DNA from: Citrus sinensis
Taxonomy: Eukaryota > Streptophyta > Magnoliopsida > Sapindales > Rutaceae
Reading direction: 5' to 3'
DNA length: 64,000 nucleotides
Assembly: GCF_022201045.2 (NCBI RefSeq)
Contig: NC_068562.1
Coordinates: 26,618,501 to 26,682,500, forward strand
A program made the translations under genes and the position numbers. Every line of letters begins with the position of its first letter. The stretch's first letter is position 1. Shown here one piece after another: positions 37,627-46,734 of the stretch. The notes under the pieces were generated by a model, which was not told where the DNA came from, did no database searches, and saw nothing but the letters and a program-made list of their open reading frames with translations.

Positions 37627-38428
37627 GGGCGCGTTTAGTGCATGGGATTGTGTGGTATTATACCACTATTCACATTAATTTATTACCAAGAAGTTGTTTG
37701 GTAAAATTTGAGACCTCATTATACTGCATTATAATACAGCATAATAAGGCATGGGGTCGCATTACGCAAACCCAAGGGAACCTCGGGTTTGCGTAATGCG
37801 GAAGCTTTTTGCCTCAATTGAGGCAAATTTATTTTATTAAAATATTATAAAAATAAATTATTTTATTATTAAATACTAATATAATGAATAAAATATAAAA
37901 ATAAATTATATGATAATATTATTTTATTTATTAATGATTCATATAAAAATAATATATTAATATTATAATATTATTTACATTAATATTAATTTTAAAATTA
38001 ATATTATTTAAATTTATGCAAATTTCAATATTTATAATTATTTATATTAAATTAAAAATTTATTAATATATTAAAATGTAAAAATAATAATATATTTTAA
38101 ATTAAAATATAATTTAATATTATTGAATAATAATTTATTAATTTATATTAACAATTATAATATTAATTATAATCTAAATTTATTATTTACATATAATATT
38201 AAATTTTATAAAATTTTTTATCATAATTATAATACAAATTTTAAGATTTCTATATTTATTATTTTTCTAAGTATTAATATATATTATTTTTTAATTATTT
38301 AATTTAATTAATCAAACATTCTACAATATTGTTATAATACAATGCTAACGCAATACAACATAATACAATATACCAGCATTAAAATAATACAATACAGCAT
38401 AATACAATATAGTGTGCCAAACTCACCC
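37627..38428. mobile_element. PIF/Harbinger (Tourist-like) MITE nested in the MULE
   Basis: The left terminus GGGCGCGTTTAGTGCA and reverse-complemented right terminus GGGTGAGTTTGGCACA form a 16-bp imperfect TIR. The trinucleotide TAA flanks both ends (37624-37626, 38429-38431), the duplication typical of Harbinger elements. The interior is extremely AT-rich with no transposase. It holds a perfect 16-bp inverted repeat (cgcattacgcaaaccc and its complement, about 37750-37791) followed by ttgcctcaattgaggcaa. Confidence 0.72.
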
Positions 38429-38563
38429 TAAATGGCTTATTGAAAGGTTTTAAATCTCAAAATGATTTAAAATTAAGCAATTTTAAAAGGCCAAAAATAA
38501 AATGGTGTGTGTAATACAAGTATAAGAGCTTACCCAATTAGAGACAAAAAGATTTCCCAAGTC

Positions 38564-38990
38564 TAAACCGGTATACCACTTCTTCTCATCCGGAAAACCG
38601 TTTTTCTTATTGATTTCTCTCGGGACAAATTCCGGATAACCGGATTGTTCAAATCGGTGAGCCGCATTTTCTTTGGTTGCTCTCGGGTCAATATTCGGAT
38701 AACCGGATTATCAATCCGGAAAACCGGATTCGCGTATGGCCTTCACTGGATTTAACCGGATAGCCGGTTCTGTAAATCCGGAAATCCAGATTCGAGCTGC
38801 ACTTTGGCAGCATTCTGGATTCATTCGGCCAACCGGTTAAGGAAACCGGTAAGCCGGTTTTAACGTGCTATCTTCTGGATCCAACCGGCAAGCCGGTTTG
38901 TGATATCCGGAAAACCGGATTCGAGTGAAGGACTTGCTGGAACATAACCGGATTTCCGGTTCAAGTCAAACCGGCAAGCCGTTTACGGCT
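38564..38990. repeat. CCGG-dense palindromic block inside the MULE
   Basis: About 20 CCGG tetramers occur in roughly 420 bp, in recurring phrases such as atccggaaaaccggattcg and aaccggcaagccggttt that are mutually complementary. The spacing is irregular, so it is not a simple tandem repeat. It is set in otherwise AT-rich DNA. No coding potential was recognised. Confidence 0.85.
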
Positions 38991-41300
38991 TGTAAGCTTC
39001 TAGTCACTTTAATTTCGTGCACTGATTTTAATCTTTCAATAGTCATACCTTATACTACAAGTGTTCGTTTTAAACATTCAATAATATTATTTTGTAAACA
39101 TTTTTCATCTAATTTTTTATAAATATAATCACTTTCGAAGTATTTGTATTATGAATAAAGGTAACCAACAAAATAATAATATTCCAATCCGAATTTGCTT
39201 TTAAGTGTTTTAAATCTTTCGTTTGGTCGGAGAACTATCAAAGCCTCTTAGTGTCTTATATTTAATTTTAATCTTTGAAATATAGCACTCGCTTTTTATT
39301 AAAGAAAAGTACAATTGAATATATAAGTGTGCTAAAGCAAAATATGACTTAACTATTAAGTTTGATTAAAAAAAAACTAAAATGAGTAAAATACTAATGG
39401 TTGCAATAAGTGGCCTCACAAATAAATTCGGAAGAGCTCTTATGTTCCACTGGCGCTTTTTATAGCCAAAATCTCCACTATAAATAACCTTGCAACCATT
39501 TTTAATTCTATTAATTCCCACACAAATTTATAGGCTTATTTTCCCATCCGCTAAATCAATTTAATCAATTTATTTTAACTAATTATAGGAAACACAATTT
39601 AATGAAAATAAATCAAATTAACTATTCCTACGTCAAACATAATATTTTCTACATATCATCCTAAAAATCCACCAAAATCTAGTACATTACACCAAGTGTA
39701 TCATCCAACCTTATTACAAGTACCATCTCCGAAAAAAAAAGTGGATTGATATATTGCATAAATTTACGACAAATAAAAAAAGGAAGAAAGGTAAGTAGTT
39801 TTAAAGTAAAAGCTCAGCACAGCTTATTAACAACGTATTTATTTTTTAGCAGTATAACATTTTTTTTTGACATTTTTCAAATAAGTATCTTGTGAAATAA
39901 ACATCCATGCAAATGAAATAAACTAAGCTTTATTAAAATAAATAACAGGATAAATAAATAATTAAAACATATGGTTTCATTCAAAAGTCATCAATTGTGA
40001 TCACCATATCAATTGCAATCATTTTACCATTGAGGGGTAATAACACAACAATTTTCCAGTATCCTGCCTCATGGTCAATACTTATAATTGTTGTATAAAA
40101 TTGAATGTGTTCTATCACTTGCTCAGCAACTACAACGAAACCCAGCAATGTAAATGGAAAAAGAAATTTTTTTTACATAAGCCGTATAAAAGATGCCTTG
40201 CAAATATCAACCTATATTTACTAAAGCCAACCCTAAAATTCTGCAGCCAACAAAATTGCAACAAAGCCGCAGCAAAGTTCATCATCCAACAGATTCTGCC
40301 CCCTCCGAATAATTTCCAGCTATTCCAACTGTAAGACACAAACAAGAAAGCAAAAACCAAATCCCATAACTAGAAGTATAAAAAATCTTGCCAAAATATT
40401 TACTGAACCCACGAATGTAACTTGCTTTCTCATAACTCAGCAACAAAGACACCACCACCAAATCTCGCATCCATAATAAGATACAAAACCAAAGCAAAAA
40501 TGAAACATTTCTTCTTCATGGACGACATTGCCATTTCCACTCTTATTATTTCTCTTAAACTACTTTTCTTTTCCTGTTCCTTAAAATGCAGAGACAAGTA
40601 AGAATTCCAATTCCAGGCAGGCGATGATGCAAGTTCCAAGCACTCACAAAGGGCTTTCGTGGATAAGTTTCTCAATCAAAATCAAATTAAATCAAAATCA
40701 AATTATTGGTGAGTGAATTTTATTTTATATATTACCTCTCCTGCCTAAATAAGATTCTTGTGCCTCAGCATTAAGTCCGCTGCCAAATCCGACCCGGAGC
40801 TTGAACTTTACTTTGTTGGTACTAAACTCGCACTTGATGGACAGTTTGAGAGCGAAGCGGACAGATCTATGACTTCAAAAGCCTTATCCTAACGCGCCAC
40901 AGGGCAATCTCCCAGAATTACTGAGAGAATACCAAAACTTCCCCTAAAACTGCAGCACAAAATATGTAAGAATAAAAAGCTGTAAAAAATAGCAGTTCAA
41001 ATATTCAAATAGGTGCAGATAAAAAATACAAGAAATAATGTAGCGCGGTCCCAATACTCAAAAACATTTTGCCATCACTGCTCCAGAGATGTGCAAGAAA
41101 ATGAAAGACATTAAACTAAATTTCAAGGATTCAGTAATGAAAGGGAAACAAAAGCATGTTGGAAAACCCCCTTAAAAAAAAAAAATTAGTCCCACACTCC
41201 TCCATAACTCTGACCTTATCTATCATTGCATGATAAAAATTCTAACAAGGACACAAACAAAATACTATGAAAGCTTGGGTTAAAAACTGACTATAGACAC
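38991..41300. other. MULE interior, no gene recognised
   Basis: AT-rich sequence with scattered short frames on both strands. A small minus-strand frame (40430-40675) ends in a hydrophobic stretch but has no homologue that I recognise. Whether any host gene fragment has been captured cannot be told without a search. Confidence 0.5.
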
Positions 41301-41329
41301 TCCCTGAGTTGCACAAGTCCGTATATTGA

Positions 41330-41475
41330 ACTATTCAAAACATCTCCTCTCACACTGCAATAAAAGTTTGCAAAAATGAAAGAGAGCTTAAGCGTTCTTC
41401 CTTATAAGAATTACTCAAAACATCTCTTCACAAAAGCCAAAAAAGTTTGCAAAAATGAAAGAGAGCTTAAGCATT
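41330..41475. repeat. Two-copy direct repeat (about 77 bp period)
   Basis: The phrase aaaagtttgcaaaaatgaaa followed by gagagcttaagc occurs at about 41362-41393 and 41440-41472, each preceded by a ctcaaaacatctc-like block. It is a local duplication inside the MULE right arm. Confidence 0.85.
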
Positions 41476-41749
41476 CAAATAAGACAAAATATTACTCACA
41501 TACAGTCTACTCTAAAGCATTCATAGATAGAAGAAAAAAACTAAAGAGAGGTTTTGGGGCGGGGGGAGCTCATTACAGAGAACCCAAGTAGCAAAGTCTA
41601 GATACTCCACATAAACTACGAACTTTCCAACATCACATGCACAAAATAAATAATAATTACTCAAAATTTACCCAAATAGAAGAATAATACCAGTGAGCCA
41701 ATGTCGATTCTCAACATATATGCTCCGATCTCTTTATAGGAGCAACTTG

Positions 41750-42330
41750 AGAGAGAGAGCAGCAGCACCAGTCGAGACAAAGCAGAGACGCAGCAACACC
41801 ACCACCACCAGCCGAGACAGAGCATGGACGCATCAGTAGCAGCATCACAAGTTATTCCTAAAGAGAGATGCAACAGCAGCAGTCGATCCTTAAGAGAGAA
41901 ATTGTAGCAGCAGCACCACCACCACCACCAATCGAGAGAAGCCGAGACACGACAGCAGTCGATTCTGGTTGAAGAACTGTGATGGAGAGGGAGACAGCTG
42001 TGACGAATCGTGGTTGAAGAACTATGACAGAGAAAGAGATGTGAATTTCGATCGGGATAAGGAGATTAGGCTTGGGTTTTGTTTTGCAATTTCTTTTTTG
42101 ATATAATTTCTGATTCATCTGAGAACGTGTTTAACACGAGAGCGAGAGTGAGAGCGGGAGCGGGAGCGGGAGCGGGAGCGGGAGCGGGAACATGAGCGTG
42201 AGCAGGAGCGCGAGAGTGAGCAAGAGCGAGAGCGAGGAAGAATGTGGGGATGGAGAGGGAGAAAGATGAGGATTTTCTGGTTCAATGTTCCGGGGGGGGG
42301 GGGGGGGAGGAGAACAAGGGGGTGGGGGAG
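41750..42330. repeat. Low-complexity right arm of MULE: CAG/CAC runs, GGGAGC hexamers, poly-G
   Basis: Positions 41757-41930 are rich in cagcag and caccaccac runs. A hexanucleotide run gggagc repeats about six times at 42155-42188 within a longer purine tract. A 16-base G run lies at 42292-42307. On the minus strand the segment is pyrimidine-rich with twice-repeated gttcttcaaccacgat / gttcttcaaccagaat phrases at about 41960-42030, which resembles a plant 5' UTR. Minus-strand open frames here are leucine/proline low complexity and are not supported as genes. Confidence 0.8.
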
Positions 42331-42516
42331 AAAGAGAGGGGGATGAAAATGCTTTTCTTCCGGTTGCCCTTCTTTTTTTGCTTTTATTCACGTTTTCTTT
42401 CTTTTTTTTTCAAATTAAAACCTCAACCGTTGGATTCAAATAAACTGAATCCAATGGCTCAATGGCAGCCCCTGCACCATACAGGGGATTTTAGGCCCTG
42501 CATGGTAGCCGTGTCC

Positions 42517-42525
42517 AGCAAAAAG
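42517..42525. repeat. 9-bp target-site duplication, right copy
   Basis: AGCAAAAAG immediately follows the right MULE terminus TAGCCGTGTCC and is identical to the left copy at 35387-35395. Confidence 0.88.
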
Positions 42526-43276
42526 AGGCCGGTTTGAGATTGTTGTAAATTATACACTTATGTCAGTTCATGTAATCAATTCTTCTTTATCCACATTGTC
42601 TTGCGAATGGACCAAAACTCTATATTGAAAAATTATCAAAACTCTACATAAAGTTAAAAAGATATTGATCGTTAATTCCTACATATAGTTTTCTTTAGCT
42701 CACTTTTTAAAATACAGATGTCTTTTGTAAATATTAAGATACAAAAATTATGTATATCGAAGCGTTAACTGTGCAACAAAAATTTGTTCTTTTGTAACTT
42801 TCTGTATAAAAGGGGAAAAAAAAATCAAATCTTCGTACTAACGTAAAATAAATTTCAAAATTCATATTATTCCTCTTGACATTAATCTAGAAAGCATTCC
42901 CAAAACGATTCCTAAATTTAGAAATTCTTTTTAGCCAAAAGACAACTTATTTTCCGCATAAACAACAATGATAGGGAAAAAAAAAAGCTTCCAATTATTA
43001 CCAAGAAAATGAAATTAATTAACAACACAAAAAATAAAAACCTCTATAAAAAGCAAATATTTTTCTAAACTCCCGCTTGGCCTCCCAATATTGTCGTAAC
43101 TTTCTATTGAAACCTCATTAATCGAATTAACCATTCATATTACCATAATCTGTTTAATCCACAAGAAGCTAATAAACCCCCAAAGATTCAATCAATAATC
43201 TTTGTGTTGATCAACCATTAACCACTAGTAATCTCTCTCTCTACAGCCTGGTTACCGAACCGGCCGGCTCAACACC
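42526..43276 (+). promoter_or_regulatory. Promoter region of the GH17 gene
   Basis: AT-rich upstream DNA with a TATA box (ctctataaaaagc, about 43042-43054) placing transcription start near 43080 and a 5' leader of about 200 bases. The leader is pyrimidine-containing (aatctctctctctacagcc) just before the ATG. The MULE right end is only 760 bp upstream of the ATG, so part of the native promoter may have been displaced. Confidence 0.5.
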
Positions 43277-45554
43277 ATGGCTCGAGCCGCGTTCTTTTTC
43301 TTCCTTTTCTTGTTCATCTCTAATCACTTGATATGTCAAGTTTTAGCCCAAGATGACAAAAACAAAGACGATGGGGACAACAAAGATGGAAACGGAAACA
43401 ACAACAACGGCAACGGCAACGACAACAACGGCAATAAAAATGGCAACAATGGTAATAACAACGGAAACAACAACAACGGCAATAGCAATGGCAACAATGG
43501 AAATAACAACAGCAACGGTGGCAACAACGGTAACAATAACAATGGCAACAACAACGGTGACAATGGCAACGGAAACAACAACAACAACAACAATGGCAAC
43601 AATGGCAATAACAATGGCAACAATGGTAATAACAACGGAAACAACAACGGTGGCAATAGCAGTGGCAACAACAATGACAATAACAACAATGGCAACAACA
43701 ATAACAATGGTGACAATAGCAACAACGGCAACAGCAACAACAATAAAAACAACGATGGCAACAGCAACAATGGTAATAACAATAACAACGGTGGGAACAA
43801 CAACAACAACAACAACGGTAACAATAACAACGGCGGCAATCACAACGCCAAGGTCGACAATTTTGACTATGCCCATATTAAACCCGTCGACGTTGGCGTC
43901 AACTGGGGCAACCTTGCATCGCACCCACTGCCGGCGAAGATCATTGTGCAAATGCTCAAGGATAATGGAATCAAGAGGGCGAAACTTTTCGATGCCGATG
44001 AAACGAGTGTCAAAGAACTTGCACACACAGGCATTGAAGTAATGGTTGCCATTCCTAATGGCATGTTATTTGACATGGCTGTAGATTATAGCAATGCCCA
44101 AAATTGGGTCAAAGAAAATGTCACCCGATGGGTCAAGGATGGTTCCGTGAAGCTCAAGTATGCATTTTTTTTTCCTTATCTATTTTTCAATTTCAATTAA
44201 AATAAAATCTGGATAAATTAATCAAGAAAAAAAAGAGCATTTAAATAAGCAAATATTCATTAACTAAAAGTTAAGTAAGACTATATTAAAAAATTCAAAC
44301 TGACGCTGACAACCAAACAATACTATTAAAAAATCAATGCATGTAAATATTGATTATCTTATTTTTTACTAGCATATGATAATATTGACTAATATTTTGT
44401 GCGGTTTTTGAAAAGAAAAATTAATGGTTTTGCATGCATGCAGGTACGTAGCCGTTGGAAATGAACCATTTTTGAAATCTTACAATGATTCGTTCGTCAA
44501 GGACACATTCCCAGCCTTGAAGAACGTTCAACAGGCTCTGGTAGAGGCTGGCCACGGCAAAATGGTCAAGGCCACCGTGCCGTTGAACGCCGACGTGTAT
44601 GAAGGGACTCTGCCGTCGGACGGGATTTTCCGCAAGGACATAAAGCAGCACATCGACAACATTCTGAAAAACCTTCACGACAACGAATCACCCTTCATCG
44701 TCAACATCTATCCCTTCCTCAGTCTCTACGAAAGCCCTGATTTCCCCGTGGAGTACGCCTTCTTCGAGGAGGGTGCCAAAGGCCTTCAGGACAAGAACCA
44801 CCGTTACACCAACGTGCTTGATGGAAATTACGACACCCTTTTGTGGGCGTTGAAGAAAGCCGGTTACCCGGATATCAAGATCATCATCGGAGAAATCGGG
44901 TGGCCCACGGATGGTCACAAGGCGGCCACCAGCCAAAGCGCACAGAAGTTTTATGATGGGTTGTTCAAAAAGTTGGCTAAACGAGATGGCACCCCACTCA
45001 GGCCAGGAACTGAATTTGATGTCTACTTGTTTGGGTTTCTCGATGAAGACGCCAAGAGCATTGCCCCGGGGAAGTTCGAGAGGCATTGGGGGATCTTTCG
45101 ATTTGACGGGCAGCCGAAATTCCCCATTGATTTCACTGGGAGAGGGCAGAATAAGATGCCAGTTGGGGCCAAAGGGGTGAAGTATTATGATCACAAATGG
45201 TGTGTGCTTGATAAAGGGGTCACAAATTTTGAGTTGGTAGACCAGCAGCTGTTTAAAGCTTGCCAAGAAGGAGATTGCACGGCCACTGAACCGGGTTCGT
45301 CGTGCAGCGGCCTTGATAACCTAACAAAAGTTTCATACGCATTTAACATGTACTTTCAAATGAATCAGCAAGTTAATAAAGCTTGTGACTTTGAGGGCTT
45401 GGCTTTGATCACGGATAAGAATGCAAGTGTCGGCAACTGTTTGTTTCCTATACAGATTGATAGTGGTGATGCGGCAAGCTTGGTGAAATTGGCCACTGGG
45501 GCAGCGGCTATGGCAGCTACTGTTGCTGGAATTTTGTTGACAATTCTAATGTAA
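43277..45554 (+). CDS. GPI-anchored GH17 endo-1,3-beta-glucanase with X8 domain and Asn-rich insert
   Basis: Two exons, 43277-44157 and 44444-45554, join with correct phase into 663 aa. An N-terminal signal peptide (residues 1-25, FFFFLFLFISNHLI core) is followed by an Asn/Gly tract (about 26-190, roughly 63% Asn). The GH17 domain starts near VDVGVNWGNLASHPLP. The catalytic acid is E301 in VAVGNEPF and the nucleophile E444 in IIGEIGWPT; both are intact. An X8/CBM43 domain starts at KWCVLDKG and carries the usual cysteines. A hydrophobic C-terminus (AAAMAATVAGILLTILM) suggests a GPI signal. The family hydrolyses callose at cell walls or plasmodesmata. The Asn tract is not a normal part of the family; two N-X-S sequons are visible in it (N77, N127). 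Confidence 0.93.
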
Positions 45555-45827
45555 TCAAAATATGAGTGCATGCTTAGACAAAGTTTAACTGACTTAAGAA
45601 GAGGATGTATCACATTTGTGTATCTTTTAATAACAAAAAAAAAAAAAAAATTGTCTTCAAAGGTTGGAATTGAGTATTCACTGTTTGGTGGTGTAAGCTG
45701 GTAAATGAAACATTATGTATTATCTGTGCATGCGGCTAATTCAATAATAATTAACTTGTTTGTTCTAGTATCTTGTTGAGTTTAACTTCAGACCATCATA
45801 TGTAATATATTATAGCAGCTACGTAAA
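45555..45827. other. 3' region of the GH17 gene
   Basis: Probable 3' UTR; a 16-base A tract at about 45635-45650 and a tcaataataat stretch near 45740 are visible. No other gene. Confidence 0.5.
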
Positions 45828-45830
45828 TTA

Positions 45831-46115
45831 TTTAGGCCCTGCTTGGTGTTAAAATTGGGGTGCCGTTGTAGCTTAATTAAAAGTTATCGCATTAAAATAT
45901 TTGAGAAACATAGGCAGTTGTAAATAGTAGATTAAATTGGTTTGATACACTATTTGTTAATGAAAAATATATGAAATTATTATTATTTTTTATTAAAATT
46001 ATTATTTAAATATTATATTTATTATACAAAATTAATTTTTATTTTATAATTATAATTTTTTTAATACAACTATAACACAAAAATCATACCGTCTCAATAC
46101 CAAATGTAACCTAAA
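45831..46115. mobile_element. Tourist-like MITE, 285 bp, TTA duplication
   Basis: The left end TTTAGGCCCTGCTTGGTGTT and the right end in reverse complement TTTAGGTTACATTTGGTATT form an imperfect inverted repeat. The trinucleotide TTA flanks both sides (45828-45830, 46116-46118). The interior is AT-rich and non-coding. This size, TIR style and TTA duplication fit PIF/Harbinger MITEs. Confidence 0.65.
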
Positions 46116-46118
46116 TTA

Positions 46119-46734
46119 ATCTGAAGTAACAATTTCGGTGACATAATCTAATGTAAGATATGGTGTGTTGTTGATGTTGGAATGAAGCGAATGATAGATC
46201 GATAAATTTCGGGGCCATTGGGCATAAGGTTCATGTTATTTTGACAAAATTTGGTTTCTAAACGTTATAGGGAAATTTATTTTATTTTTATTTTTTTCGT
46301 TTATTTCTTTTGATTTATAGTATTTTATTAAGAAATAATGCTTGGTTATTGTTCGCTTTAATACAAAATTTCAAATTCCGTGAAAATATAAAAATAGTAA
46401 AATTCCCCCTAAATATAATTGAAATTAAATTAAATATCCTGTCCCGCATCCTGCTTCTAATTTTTTATTTTTAAAATTTAAATATATTTCGTTTATCTTT
46501 TTAAAAATTGAAATCTTCACGGGTAAAGCGGCCGCCGCGCAGAGCAGAAATTTGAAACCTCGCGGCCTTTCAGATGTAGTTATTGTTTTACTGGGTTACG
46601 TGGGAATGAAAATCCAAAAAAAATCCATGAGTTTTATCTTTGCTCGTTCGGAGCTCGTGGTCTCCAAGTGTCTGATTAAAATCCTGTAACAAGAAAAAAA
46701 AATAATTTAAGGGAAGAAAGAAATTAAAGTAGGA
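46119..46734 (+). promoter_or_regulatory. Upstream region of the Thg1 gene
   Basis: AT-rich until about 46515, then a short GC-rich patch (gggtaaagcggccgccgcgcagagcag, described here as 46520-46547) that probably marks the promoter or transcription start. The ATG used is at 46735 (aggaATGGCA). Confidence 0.45.

Larger units (their letters stand above)
35396..42516. mobile_element. Mutator-like element (MULE), non-autonomous, 7.1 kb
   Basis: The left end GGACACGGCTA (35396-35406) is matched by TAGCCGTGTCC (42506-42516) at the right. Similarity continues inward: CAGGG then CCCTGTAT on the left corresponds to CAGGG then CCCTGTAT on the reverse-complemented right end. Perfect 9-bp direct repeats AGCAAAAAG flank it (35387-35395, 42517-42525), the duplication length diagnostic of Mutator-superfamily insertion. 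No transposase-like frame exists inside, so it would depend on an autonomous relative. The interior carries a hairpin cluster, a 192-bp tandem array, a nested Harbinger-like MITE, a CCGG-dense block and a GC-richer low-complexity right arm. Its right end lies 760 bp upstream of the GH17 gene start. Confidence 0.82.

Noticed and set aside
40430-40675. Possible small secreted peptide on the minus strand
   Set aside because: The hydrophobic segment is not at a clear N-terminus, and there is no homologue or promoter evidence; it lies inside the MULE.
42131-42391. Pro/Leu-rich minus-strand protein
   Set aside because: Translation of purine hexamer and poly-G low-complexity DNA.
35396-42516. Helitron interpretation of the hairpin-rich element
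   Set aside because: Helitrons make no target duplication and end in CTRR with one terminal hairpin; here a 9-bp TSD and inverted ends favour Mutator.
43336-44042. Three long overlapping frames antisense to or shifted from the glucanase Asn tract
   Set aside because: Triplet-repeat DNA leaves all frames open; only the frame joined to the GH17 domain is supported.
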